Below, one piece after another: positions 45,437-54,647 of a DNA stretch of 64,000 nt; positions within the stretch are counted from its first letter, which is position 1; each line of letters opens with the position of its first letter. A program made the position numbers and the translations under genes. Below the pieces are notes generated by a model. That model was not told the DNA's origin. It did not search any database and saw only the letters and a list, made by a program, of their open reading frames with translations. Source of the stretch: JAAFHI01 sp039793685. Lineage in GTDB: Bacteria; Acidobacteriota; Blastocatellia; Chloracidobacteriales; Chloracidobacteriaceae. The stretch is from the NCBI GenBank assembly GCA_039793685.1, contig JBDRAL010000094.1, positions 1-64,000 on the forward strand, written 5' to 3'.

Positions 45437-46021
45437 TTACTTCACGACGGCGTCCGGCGCGGGCTGCTGTTTGAGGGCCATGCGAATGGCCGCGGCGTGC
45501 TGGGCCTCGTCGCAGGCAATGCCGCCGACAATCGGGATGAGTTCCTTGGTCGCGAATTTCGTCAGCGTGCCGAGGTAGGCCGAGGTCGCGCCCGCTTCGA
45601 GTCCGAGGGCGAAAACGAGAACGTCTTCCGCCGTCTTGATTTTCGCCGCGTCGGCAAATTCGTATTTGGCAAGCGGCTGGTTCGGAGCGCCTCCGAATTT
45701 CTTGATGGTGTCGGTCAGCAAATCGCGGTGCGCTTTGTGCTGGTTCTGAAAATGTACCGCCAGTGCCAACGCGTCGCCTTTGAGAAGTCCGCTTGCCGCA
45801 CCGAGGTCATAGGCGGCAATGGCCTGGTGTTCGAGGACGAGAGCCACATTCATCAGATCGATATCACCGGCCTTGCCGGTTTTCTGGACGGCATCGGCCC
45901 GGTTCCCGAAGACGGACGCAACGCTCAACAGTCCGGCGGCCATTCCCGCCTTGAGCAGGGAACGTCTTCCGGAAGCAAGCGAAGCCACTTCGACAATGGC
46001 GGACTGGTCAGTTGGGGTCAT
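45437..46021 (-). CDS. Tat-exported ferritin-like protein
   Basis: A 194-residue protein. A twin-arginine signal (GRRSLLKAG at about 18-26 plus a hydrophobic stretch) sends a folded, probably metal-loaded protein to the periplasm. The mature part (about 50-190) is a four-helix bundle with 'NVALVLEHQAIAAYDLG', 'FQNQHKAHRDLL', 'LGLEAGATSAYLG' and 'IACDEAQHAAAIRMAL', resembling DUF4439/ferritin-like proteins with Glu/His metal ligands. It overlaps the TPR gene by 4 bp (ATGA) and is probably the last gene of the cytochrome operon. It may store or detoxify iron released by iron-oxide reduction. Confidence 0.85.
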   Translation of the reverse strand: MTPTDQSAIVEVASLASGRRSLLKAGMAAGLLSVASVFGNRADAVQKTGKAGDIDLMNVALVLEHQAIAAYDLGAASGLLKGDALALAVHFQNQHKAHRDLLTDTIKKFGGAPNQPLAKYEFADAAKIKTAEDVLVFALGLEAGATSAYLGTLTKFATKELIPIVGGIACDEAQHAAAIRMALKQQPAPDAVVK

Positions 46022-46764
46022 GACGTTTTTCCTCTCTTGAGTGACTGGTTGAGGGAATCGAGGCTTGGGTTACCGGGATTGAGGGCGGAAATTCGCTTGA
46101 TGGCTTCCTCGGCTTTGGGGGCGTTTTTGAGTTCAATGGCCGTTCGGGCAACGATTTCCAGGGCCCGTTCCTGATTCGGCGCGGTTTTCAGACTTCGTTC
46201 GGCTTCGGAAAGCGCTCCGGCATAGTCCTTTTTCTTCAGGAGCACCAGGGCGAGTTCGGTGCGGGTTTCGGCATCGTTTTCGTTTTGTGCGAGTGCCTTG
46301 CGAAGCCAGGTTGACGCTTCATCGTACTTGCCCATTTCCGACGAGGTAACCCCCAGGGCAATCAGGGCGTCGGCATTGTCGGGCCGCAGGACCCTGGCCC
46401 GGTTGAGAAATTCGAGGGCTTCCTCAAACCGTTTGGCCTGATACAGGGCGGCGGCGGCATCCATCTGGGCGACGAAATTGCCAATATCCGCATTGGCCGC
46501 TCGTTTGGCGTTGTCCACGGCGGCATTGGCGGTGGCAGGATCGGCCGGTTTGGCATCCCCACCGTCAAGCGACGGGTGCCCGTTGGGAAGCGATTTCATC
46601 TGTTCGGGCGCAAGGGGGGGAGCAGGTTTCTGGGCGGCCGGTTCAGGCTTGGCATTGGCGGCGGCGGCAGGGCCGGGGCCGGATGTGAGTTTAAAGAATC
46701 CGTAACCCAGACCGGCACCGATGCAAATTCCGACGAGGAGCGATTTGAGACTGGACTTTTCCAC
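46018..46764 (-). CDS. Membrane-anchored TPR protein of the cytochrome operon
   Basis: A 248-residue protein: an N-terminal membrane anchor (about 6-25), a Pro/Ala-rich linker (26-60) and about four tetratricopeptide repeats (85-225; '..ALEFLNRARVLRPDNADALIALGVTSSEMGKYDEASTWLRKALAQNENDAE..'). TPR proteins of this layout often help assemble c-type cytochromes (CcmH/NrfG-like) or complexes. The start is GTG at 46764, with a weak ribosome site. It sits between the tetraheme and ferritin-like genes and overlaps the latter. Confidence 0.8.
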   Translation of the reverse strand: MEKSSLKSLLVGICIGAGLGYGFFKLTSGPGPAAAANAKPEPAAQKPAPPLAPEQMKSLPNGHPSLDGGDAKPADPATANAAVDNAKRAANADIGNFVAQMDAAAALYQAKRFEEALEFLNRARVLRPDNADALIALGVTSSEMGKYDEASTWLRKALAQNENDAETRTELALVLLKKKDYAGALSEAERSLKTAPNQERALEIVARTAIELKNAPKAEEAIKRISALNPGNPSLDSLNQSLKRGKTS

Positions 46765-46855
46765 GAGTGGGTCCGTGTGGGCGCGAAAAATGCCCGAAAA
46801 CGAAAAAGCGGGCGAAAGTTCGGTTGAACTTCGCCCGCCGCGGTTTCAGATCGGT

Positions 46856-47455
46856 TTAGGAATCCTTGCCGGTGTGGCAGTCGCCGCAGGAGGTGACTTT
46901 GCCAGCTTTGGGGAATTCCTTGCCCAGTTGTTTGTGGCAGGTGATGCAGCCCGCAGCGCCGGCCTTGCCGCCCGAGGCATCCGGGCCGTGGAAGGCGATT
47001 TCAGCTTCCGGCGAGGGCTTGCCCTTGAACTTTTCGGTTTCGTGCGTGCCCTCGAACGGCGACGGGGTCTTGTCGGTGTCGGTGTGGCACGCCGTACACT
47101 TCATGACGAACTCGCTGGCGGTACCGCCGGAATCGACGAGTTTGGTGGAGTTCGTGTGGTGGCAGGTGACGCAGGTGGAGCCTTTGTAATCGACGTGTTG
47201 CTTGTGATCGAACGGAGCTTTGTCCTTGCCGTCCTTGTAGCCCGCGTATTTGGTGTTTTTCGGATCGTCCTGGTTGTCGAAGACCAGCTTGCCTGGAAGC
47301 GTCTTGCTTCCTTCGGCTTCTTCGGATGCGGCGGCCAGAGCCGCCTTGGGCGCAGGGGCCGGGGTGGCGCTGGCGAGTTTGGTATTGGTCGTCGCGCATC
47401 CGGCAATCAGAAAACCGGCGCCGCAAACATAAAGTGCGATCAGCAATCGCTTCAT
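46856..47455 (-). CDS. Tetraheme cytochrome c lipoprotein (c3/c7-like)
   Basis: A 199-residue lipoprotein with lipobox LIAGC (Cys20). Four CXXCH motifs (CVTCH, CTACH, CITCH, CGDCH) lie in the C-terminal 120 residues, with 'FDHKQHVDYKG' supplying distal His ligands as in class III cytochromes. It would carry electrons at a membrane surface facing the periplasm or exterior. ATG 47455 has GGAG seven bases upstream; the reading from 47488 is less likely. It belongs to the cytochrome operon and lies 162 bp downstream of the nonaheme gene. Confidence 0.93.
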   Translation of the reverse strand: MKRLLIALYVCGAGFLIAGCATTNTKLASATPAPAPKAALAAASEEAEGSKTLPGKLVFDNQDDPKNTKYAGYKDGKDKAPFDHKQHVDYKGSTCVTCHHTNSTKLVDSGGTASEFVMKCTACHTDTDKTPSPFEGTHETEKFKGKPSPEAEIAFHGPDASGGKAGAAGCITCHKQLGKEFPKAGKVTSCGDCHTGKDS

Positions 47456-47616
47456 ACTCAGCTCCTCTCGCGGTTTATCGAGGCTCAAATCTTGATTTGA
47501 ATCAGCCGTCCGATGCGCCCGCGATGAAATCCGTTGGTTTTAATGTGTCTCGCTTCGGGGCCGAAAGATACACGAAGTTTCCGGCCCCGCGCCAACACTT
47601 TCTTCGAACTCGAATT

Positions 47617-48750
47617 TCATTTCTTGGCAAGATCGTTGTTTGCGCTCCCAGCCGAAGCGGACGGTTGCGCCGAAAAAGCCGGGCCGAGTTGAGCCGGTGT
47701 ATGACACCTGATGCAGTTCTGGGCGTTCAGGTCGCCAAATACCCGCTGGTCGTTGTGGCAACTGAAGCAACCCTGACCGGCGGCGGATTTGGTTCCGCCG
47801 TTGTGCTGTTTGGCTTTGGGCGAACTGACCTGCGTTGCGTAGGAACCGTTGATATTGTGACAGGAGGTGCAATTCGCCGCTTTTTCATGCTCGCGGTGGG
47901 TGAATTTGAACTGGTATGACCGGACACCGCTCATCTTGACGTCCAAGGGCCGCAAGTCCTCGGGTTTGTTTGAATCCTGGTGGCAGGTGTTGCAGGCACC
48001 GGATGCCAGCGCGCCTGGTTTTACGTCCGACTTCACGCCGATGGCGGGCGGTTTGAACTCATTGGTCCGGTGGCAGGCGTAACAGGTGACATGGGCCTTG
48101 AAATCGACCGCCGGTCCACCTTTCTGGACTTCATGGCAGGTTTCGCATTCAGCCTTTTTCCCGGCGTGCTTGGGATCGTCGCCCGGATAGGTGTACTTGG
48201 TGTGTTCCTGATGCTGTTCCGGGGTGAAGTAGATGTTGTGGCTGAGGCGGGCCGGGAAGGGCTTCATCTGATTAAAGCCCGCGTCCTTGTCGATACCGAC
48301 CTGCTTGTGGCAGGCGTAACACAGACCGGACCACTCCGCCGCGTTTGATTTCGTCTGGGTGAATTCGGCCATGTGGCAGGCCATGCAACTGCTGTGACCT
48401 GAAAAAGGCGGCTTGTTGGCTTCCTTTTCGTTATTGGGGTTTGAATTGATTTTGACCAGATTGGCCTCGACCCCATGGCAATAGTTGCAGTTGAGCCGTT
48501 TGTCCACCTGTTCGGTGTGGTCAGTGTGCAGAAACTTCTTGAGGTCCTTCTCGGGAGAAATCTTGACCGGCGTAATCGGCCCGAGGTCAAAAGTGTCCTG
48601 TTGGATTGGTTTCTGGCTTCCCGGTTTGGGTGGTTCGTTTCGCGAGCAGGAGGCGGCGAAGAACCCGACCAGTCCGATAATGAAAAAGGAAAGAACAAGT
48701 GTTCTGGCCGCGCGACGTCCGTCGGATGTTGGAAAAGGGAAAATGCGCAT
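47617..48750 (-). CDS. Nonaheme cytochrome c lipoprotein
   Basis: A 377-residue protein. A signal with lipobox FFAASC (Cys35) is followed by nine CXXCH motifs (CNYCH, CMACH, CYACH, CETCH, CYACH, CNTCH, CTSCH, CFSCH, CIRCH) and several free His (HTDHTEQ, FTHREHE) able to serve as sixth ligands. The first motifs resemble c7/c554-type folds. It is likely a periplasmic or outer-membrane electron conductor. The ribosome site before ATG 48750 is weak. It follows the 467-residue nonaheme gene by about 100 bp in the same operon. Confidence 0.93.
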   Translation of the reverse strand: MRIFPFPTSDGRRAARTLVLSFFIIGLVGFFAASCSRNEPPKPGSQKPIQQDTFDLGPITPVKISPEKDLKKFLHTDHTEQVDKRLNCNYCHGVEANLVKINSNPNNEKEANKPPFSGHSSCMACHMAEFTQTKSNAAEWSGLCYACHKQVGIDKDAGFNQMKPFPARLSHNIYFTPEQHQEHTKYTYPGDDPKHAGKKAECETCHEVQKGGPAVDFKAHVTCYACHRTNEFKPPAIGVKSDVKPGALASGACNTCHQDSNKPEDLRPLDVKMSGVRSYQFKFTHREHEKAANCTSCHNINGSYATQVSSPKAKQHNGGTKSAAGQGCFSCHNDQRVFGDLNAQNCIRCHTPAQLGPAFSAQPSASAGSANNDLAKK

Positions 48751-48851
48751 ATCGCACCACGTCGGTTCCGGGATGGGATTTCAGTTGAAAGTCGTTTTCG
48801 GAAACGGAGGCCGATTGGGAGGACACTCCGTTTCCGACTGGCTGCGTCCGG

Positions 48852-50255
48852 TTAAAGTCCGGGCTTGCCGCTCGGGGGGGCGGCGGGTTTCGGGCGGCGG
48901 AGTTTGTGGCTTTCCGGCGTCCCGCGCTTGGTCACGTCGGATGGGTGGCAGGAATCGCAACTGCCGATGTTGAAGACCGTCCCAAACGTGTTCTGACCTG
49001 GAATGAAAACCGGGAAGCGATCGATTTTCTGGAATTTCGGATTTGCCTCATCCTTTTCGATTTTCTCGAAGGTATGGCAGCCGATGCAAGCCTGACTGGC
49101 CGGATAGGTCGGGTTGCGTCGGGCTTCAACCTGTACTCGCCAGTCCCAATCCAGCTTTTCCTTTTTAAATGTCGCTTCGTCCTTTTTGCCTTTCCTCGGA
49201 CGAGCGTCCCGAAGTTCCTTGGACAGGACCAACAGATTTCCGTGACAACTCTTGCAGGAAAGCGTGGTCTGTTTCGCAGCGGAGTCCGGATGGGTCATCG
49301 CCTGGGTAGGAGGAACCTTGCCCAGCTTGGTGAGAAATTCAATGGTTTCGAACGGCTTTGCCGGATTCCACTGTTTGTTGAAAACCGCGTGGGCACCCCC
49401 ATGCTGAAATTCGGAGGTCAGGGCCGTGTAGACCGGGAATCGGAAGAGTGTCCGGTCCGGCGAGGTTTCCTGCGTATGACATCCAGCACAGTCGCTGGCA
49501 TAGGGCTTGGCGGCTTCGTTGCCGGTCAGCTCCTTGGCTTTCTCGATATGACAGATGAAGCATTCCCGGTGTTCCGGACGCGAGGAAAACAGATTTTTCG
49601 ACTCGGCCGTTGGCCGCATGGCCTGTACGGCGTGGCAGGTTTCGCACTCCAGCTTCACATGGGCGGAAAGGTTGTGCGAGTAAAGCGCACCGAACTGGGT
49701 CTGGCGCTTCTCGAAAGGGAAGGGATTGATGTTCTTGTTGAGTGCCGATCCCTGGTGGCAGACGGCGCACATTTGCTGCCATCGGACGAGTTTGGTCCGG
49801 TTTCCTGTTGGCGGCCTGAAATTGTGACAGACGGTACAGGCGGTATGGTCGAGGGCGGATTTCATTTTGGTGCCCTTGGTTTTTTCGACCACTTCCTTTG
49901 ACTCGTACGGATATTCGCCGAATCCTGAATTTCGAACTTCCTTGTCATCGACCAGATGGCAGAAGTTACAGTCGAGCTTGATGGTCGCCCGACCTCCGTT
50001 CACCTGCATCTGTTCCTTGTCGTAAACCGCCACGTCTCCAGTGGGGTGGTCGGAATGCTGGAAATAACCGCCATCCAGCTTCTTCTCCATGGCCGGGTAA
50101 ATCGGGGGCTGGGGAGTTTCCGGCTTGGATGCCGGCGGCGTCTGAGCCGCTGGTTTGGGTTGGGAAGCGGCGGGTTGCTGGGCGAATCCAAACCACATTC
50201 CCCCGGCGAGAACGACAAACCCAACGATGGCGACCAGTCTTGGCAGATTCCGCAC
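48852..50255 (-). CDS. Secreted nonaheme cytochrome c
   Basis: A 467-residue exported protein with a signal peptide (1-25), then a Pro/Ala-rich spacer and nine CXXCH motifs (CNFCH, CTVCH, CAVCH, CETCH, CFICH, CAGCH, CKSCH, CIGCH, CDSCH). The C terminus is Pro/Lys-rich ('RRPKPAAPPSGKPGL'). It has no lipobox, so it should be soluble in the periplasm or secreted. Start codon is GTG at 50255 with AGGAAGG upstream. It lies 84 bp downstream of the decaheme gene. Confidence 0.93.
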   Translation of the reverse strand: MRNLPRLVAIVGFVVLAGGMWFGFAQQPAASQPKPAAQTPPASKPETPQPPIYPAMEKKLDGGYFQHSDHPTGDVAVYDKEQMQVNGGRATIKLDCNFCHLVDDKEVRNSGFGEYPYESKEVVEKTKGTKMKSALDHTACTVCHNFRPPTGNRTKLVRWQQMCAVCHQGSALNKNINPFPFEKRQTQFGALYSHNLSAHVKLECETCHAVQAMRPTAESKNLFSSRPEHRECFICHIEKAKELTGNEAAKPYASDCAGCHTQETSPDRTLFRFPVYTALTSEFQHGGAHAVFNKQWNPAKPFETIEFLTKLGKVPPTQAMTHPDSAAKQTTLSCKSCHGNLLVLSKELRDARPRKGKKDEATFKKEKLDWDWRVQVEARRNPTYPASQACIGCHTFEKIEKDEANPKFQKIDRFPVFIPGQNTFGTVFNIGSCDSCHPSDVTKRGTPESHKLRRPKPAAPPSGKPGL

Positions 50256-50339
50256 GCGTGCCGACCTTCCTGAACAAATAGGTCTGGGCAGCCGCGATCA
50301 CGACTGCCCAAACGATTCACCAACACGATTCGGGCGTTG

Positions 50340-53300
50340 TTAGAACTTCCGCCGACGAATCGCAAACGGAACGATGACCACGGCAAACAGGCCGCCGAGC
50401 CACGCGAACGGCGAGAGCCACGAGAAGCCGCTTCCGGAAGGCTTGCCGGTTTCCTGAGCGGCCCAGCCCTTGCGAGCCGTCTTCGGAACTTCGCTGCTCA
50501 CCCGATAAACGGTGCCGTCCGGTTTGAGGAACAGCTTCCGCATTTCGTCGAGCTTGAAGGGGCGAGCGCCACGGCGACCGAAAACAACAAGCTGGTTGCC
50601 GCTTTCATCAACCCCGCGATCACGATCAAGACCCTTTGAAATGGCGATTGATTCACCCTTCGTGTGGTGTGTCGCGATCAGGCGCGGGTTCGGCCGCGGG
50701 CTGAAACCGTAGTTGTTGGCTTCGGTTTCGGGCGAAGTGAGCTGGACCACCCGGAGGCCGTTCTTGCCGTCCGCCACATAGGCGAAGGCGCTGGCGCAGG
50801 TCATCCCGACCTTCACGTCGTGGGCATCGTTGATCTGACCACCCGCGTTGAACATCTGGTCCAGCTTCGGCGCTTCCGGATTGGTCACGTCGATGATGGC
50901 GACTCCGTCAGCGCCGTTCGCAACGTAGGCGTAGGTGCGGGCGACATACACGTTGTGCGCGTGATGCAGGTCAACCTTGGCTTCCGGAACGAGCTTGGCC
51001 TTGTCGGGCATGGTGATGTCCACGACCTTGAGACCTTCCTCGTCCGTCACGAAGGCGTACCGGAACTGAACCGCGACACTGGTCGGTTTCTTGAAGCCTT
51101 CCACCACCGAAACGACCTTGAGGCAGTTGGTGCAGGAGACATCCACGATGACCAGGCCCTTGTCGCACACGATGTACGCGTAGTTGCCCGCCACGGTGAT
51201 GTTTTCCGCCCCGTTCAGAATGCCGTTCGGGTTGAAGGTGATGTCCTTCTTCAGGAAGTTGTTGTTCGGGTCGCCGTCCAGCAGGGTGGCGGCGAGAATC
51301 ATGACCAGCCCTTCCTCGCGGTCTGAGACATAAAGGTAAGCGTAAACCATGCTGACCTTCTGCTCTTCGTTTTCGGGGAACTGCTGACGGGTCGGATCAA
51401 CCCCCAGCGTGGTTGGCGAGGCAATGGCCGTGGCGTACTTGGTCTTCACATAAAACTTCTGACCAAGCGGTGATACAGGTGCAGTGGTTATGCGTTCGGA
51501 AAAGTCCTTATTGTCGATATTGGCGATGTCGTACACATGGACGCCCTCTTCGCCTTCCGCCGTGTAGAGATATTCACCGCGCATCTGAAGGCTCCGGACA
51601 TGCCCGTGGTGTTCATAAGACTCCTTGAGCTGCTGTCCGTTCTGCTGATGCTTCTTGAATTCCTTCGGATAGGCGATTTCGTGCAGGGTACTGCCGATGA
51701 CCGCCTGCGGTTCATCGCGTTCGGTGGCGACCACCGCCGAAACGCCGTGATGACCTTCGGCAACGTAGATATACCGACCGAGGAAGTTGACATAGTTCGT
51801 TCCGAGCAACATCAACTGAGCCATGATGGCGTTGTTGTCATTGTTTTCGGAAACGTGGCAATCAACGCAACCCTTGGTTTCCTTGGCCCGGACGGTGTGC
51901 GGAACGTGCGTGTTCATCGCTTGTCCCGAATAACCTTCCGAGGAAATCGTCTGTTGCTGTGAGTAGGTCCAGAGACGGCTAGCATTCTGCGAACCCACCA
52001 CCAAGGCGCTTGAGGAGCGGACCGGGGCAATGCGATTGCCCGTTGCCGTGCCGTCAATGCCGAGCATGAAGACGTCGTCTCGCAGAACCTGGAAGTTGTA
52101 GGCCGTCCAGTTGCGGGACTCGTCACCTTCAAAGTGATGGTTTTCGTGCTTGCGGTTGGCCGACATCGGAAGGTGGCAACCGAAACAACTGGTCATCCAG
52201 GCCGAGTGACAGGCGTAGCAGGTCATCTTCTGGTCGTTGTGGGCCAGTTGAAGATCCTTCTTTTCGTCCGGCTTGGCGTTAGGATCCCACTGGTCGCCCT
52301 TCATAATCATCTTGGCGTAGTGGGATTTTTCGTTGTAGTGCTCGTTGCCGGGCGTCACGGTGTCCACCGTCTGAACAACCACCCAGAACTTCTCGGGGTC
52401 AACCATTGAGTACTGGATGACTTTGTCCTTGTACGGACCACTGGTCGGAACTTCGATGACCGATGCCTGGCGATAGCCCTTCGGGCGACGCTTGGACGGG
52501 TCACGATCAAAAACGGTCCGGGCTTTGTAGGTGTCGAGCGTGTTGCTTCCCGTGGCCTTTTCGTCGGCCTTGGTCTTGTTGCGGGAAGTGAAGCCTTCGT
52601 GCGAGTCGGGGCCTTTCTTCCGTGCACCGCCAGCGAAACCGGTGGTCAGCGTTTTCGGATTGGCCTTGGCGTAGATGGAGCCATGGCAGTCCTGGCAACT
52701 GACTTCGACCGCCGCGCGGGGTTCGCCATACAGGTTGCGGTCACCGTGACCGTCCTGCGAGAAGTGGCAATCCACGCAGTGCATGCCTTTTTCAAGGTGA
52801 ATGTCCTTGAGGTGGACCGGCTGACCCGGACGATCGGATTTATGCTTGTTCACCTCAACCCCATTTGAGGTGTAGGCAACCGCATCTTTCAACTGCTGGG
52901 CGGAAACGGTGTTGACGACGTTCCCGTCTTCATCGAGCAGGTTGCCTTTGCGATCCTGCTTGAAGATCGCACGGTACACCCAGCCATGACCGTGGAAATC
53001 GGCGAATTGCGTCCGCTGATTGGTCGGGTTGACGTTGGTGGTGATTTCGGCGAGGAACTTCCGGTCACCCCAGTTTCCGCGCTTGGAAGCGCCTTCCGGG
53101 TTGTGCCGCTGGATGTTTTCCATTTCCTCGTCGGTCCGCTTCGGACCGTCCTTCGGATACATGTTCCGGGCGTCGGTTTCGTTGTCCCACCAGAGGAACC
53201 CTTCGTAGGGCGTGAGCATGTTCGTGCCGGGGTGCATGTGGCAGACGATGCACTGGCTGGTCGGAATCGCGTTGGTCAGACGGTGACGGATCGGGTGACC

Positions 53301-54560
53301 GGGTTCATCCTTGGGAATGGTCGGGTCCTTGGTCAGCGTCGTTCCGTTGTTGGTATGGGCGTAATCGAACTTGTTCGAGGAGTTGACCAGCGAACGGTCG
53401 TTGGCGTACGGCGTGTGGCAGGCCGTGCAGCCGCTTGACCGGTAATCCCCCGGCTGGTCGTTGGTACCGAGCATGTGCGTAATCGGGTCAACGAGGCGGG
53501 TTTTCTGAAGTCCGAGGAACACCGGGTCGGTTCTCAGCACCGTTCCGAGACCGCGTGGGCTGAGTTTGATTTCCGGAAGACCGGCGTTGTCGGACTCGGG
53601 GATCGGGTTGCCGACTTCGCTGATCTTGCGTCCGCCACGTTCAAACACGCGCAGAATGTTTCCCGGCTGGGTGACTTCCCACCGCGCCAGCGGGGTCAGG
53701 TAGGGGATGATGTTCCGGTATTTCGTTTCGGACGCCGTCGGCTGCTTGTGCGTGTACAGAATCTGGGGCGCACCGTCCTGGTTATAACTTTCTCCCCAGC
53801 GGGAATTCTTGTAGGGGTAAGCGCCGTTGTTGTATAGCGCCGCCGCCCACAAAAAGCCGGTGTGGGTCATCATCGAGGTTTTGGCCTTATCCACCAGGAA
53901 GGCTTCGTTGTCGGCCTTGGTGTCCTTGTTGTGGCACTCCCCGCAGGTCACGTCGGCCACCCGAAGGTCGCCCGGATTGACGAAGCGGACGAATTCGACG
54001 TCTTCCTTGAGAAGGGCCGTGTAGGCGATCTCCGGATTCCGCGAATTGGTCGAGCCGTCCTTCCGCTTCCAGAGTTTCTTGTTTTTGGGTTGCGGATGGG
54101 CTTCGTTCTGCGCCTTGATGTAGGCTGGCTGTCCCTGCTCGGCGCTGCCGGGTTTTTGAACCTCGCCGTTCCCGCCGTGGCAATACACGCAGGTGATTTC
54201 ACGGCCCAGATTCATTTTGCCGCCGTCAGGAAGCGCGTGGGCATTCTTGTCGCCGTCCGTGTAGCCTGTATGGCAGGTGAGACAACCGCTGTCGTTGCCG
54301 TTCTGGAGCTTCCAGTCGTCCTCGGTCTTGTCCTTCGAGGATTTGTAAATGGTTGACCGGGCGGCAGAGCTGTTGACTGGCGCGGCCGGGGCGGCATCCT
54401 TCTTCGCGTCGGCCACGGGCTGGGAGGCCCCGCCGGTGGCGGCACGGGCGGTGGCGCGGGGCGTCAGCGACTGGAAACACACGGCAAAGAAGGCCGCGCC
54501 CAGAAGGACGCAGCAGGAAACCAATTTGAGTCGTGATCGAATCTGCGGAGTTTGCATGAG
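50340..54560 (-). CDS. Decaheme cytochrome c fused to an LVIVD beta-propeller, C-terminally anchored
   Basis: A 1406-residue protein. The signal peptide spans about 1-40. The N-terminal two-thirds contain ten CXXCH motifs (CLTCH, CVYCH, CGECH, CTACH, CIVCH, CVDCH, CQDCH, CYACH, CFGCH, CVDCH), spread from about residue 80 to 890. The following region (about 905-1290) has seven LVIVD-type repeats (such as 'YAYVANGADGVAIIDVTNPE'), expected to form a propeller. The end has a Gly/Ser stretch, a hydrophobic helix (about 1382-1401) and an RRRKF tail, similar to GlyGly-CTERM-like sorting signals. ATG 54560 has AGGAAGAGG upstream; the longer frame to 54611 lacks one. It follows the porin gene by 87 bp. 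Confidence 0.92.
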   Translation of the reverse strand, partial: LMQTPQIRSRLKLVSCCVLLGAAFFAVCFQSLTPRATARAATGGASQPVADAKKDAAPAAPVNSSAARSTIYKSSKDKTEDDWKLQNGNDSGCLTCHTGYTDGDKNAHALPDGGKMNLGREITCVYCHGGNGEVQKPGSAEQGQPAYIKAQNEAHPQPKNKKLWKRKDGSTNSRNPEIAYTALLKEDVEFVRFVNPGDLRVADVTCGECHNKDTKADNEAFLVDKAKTSMMTHTGFLWAAALYNNGAYPYKNSRWGESYNQDGAPQILYTHKQPTASETKYRNIIPYLTPLARWEVTQPGNILRVFERGGRKISEVGNPIPESDNAGLPEIKLSPRGLGTVLRTDPVFLGLQKTRLVDPITHMLGTNDQPGDYRSSGCTACHTPYANDRSLVNSSNKFDYAHTNNGTTLTKDPTIPKDEPGHPIRHRLTNAIPTSQCIVCHMHPGTNMLTPYEGFLWWDNETDARNMYPKDGPKRTDEEMENIQRHNPEGASKRGNWGDRKFLAEITTNVNPTNQRTQFADFHGHGWVYRAIFKQDRKGNLLDEDGNVVNTVSAQQLKDAVAYTSNGVEVNKHKSDRPGQPVHLKDIHLEKGMHCVDCHFSQDGHGDRNLYGEPRAAVEVSCQDCHGSIYAKANPKTLTTGFAGGARKKGPDSHEGFTSRNKTKADEKATGSNTLDTYKARTVFDRDPSKRRPKGYRQASVIEVPTSGPYKDKVIQYSMVDPEKFWVVVQTVDTVTPGNEHYNEKSHYAKMIMKGDQWDPNAKPDEKKDLQLAHNDQKMTCYACHSAWMTSCFGCHLPMSANRKHENHHFEGDESRNWTAYNFQVLRDDVFMLGIDGTATGNRIAPVRSSSALVVGSQNASRLWTYSQQQTISSEGYSGQAMNTHVPHTVRAKETKGCVDCHVSENNDNNAIMAQLMLLGTNYVNFLGRYIYVAEGHHGVSAVVATERDEPQAVIGSTLHEIAYPKEFKKHQQNGQQLKESYEHHGHVRSLQMRGEYLYTAEGEEGVHVYDIANIDNKDFSERITTAPVSPLGQKFYVKTKYATAIASPTTLGVDPTRQQFPENEEQKVSMVYAYLYVSDREEGLVMILAATLLDGDPNNNFLKKDITFNPNGILNGAENITVAGNYAYIVCDKGLVIVDVSCTNCLKVVSVVEGFKKPTSVAVQFRYAFVTDEEGLKVVDITMPDKAKLVPEAKVDLHHAHNVYVARTYAYVANGADGVAIIDVTNPEAPKLDQMFNAGGQINDAHDVKVGMTCASAFAYVADGKNGLRVVQLTSPETEANNYGFSPRPNPRLIATHHTKGESIAISKGLDRDRGVDESGNQLVVFGRRGARPFKLDEMRKLFLKPDGTVYRVSSEVPKTARKGWAAQETGKPSGSGFSWLSPFAWLGGLFAVVIVPFAIRRRKF

Positions 54561-54647
54561 CGTATTGCCTCTTCCTAAGGTCAGGAACGCGCGAAGTTCG
54601 AAGAACAACAAACGTACAACCGGAGATGGCGAAGTTGGTTCACGCGA

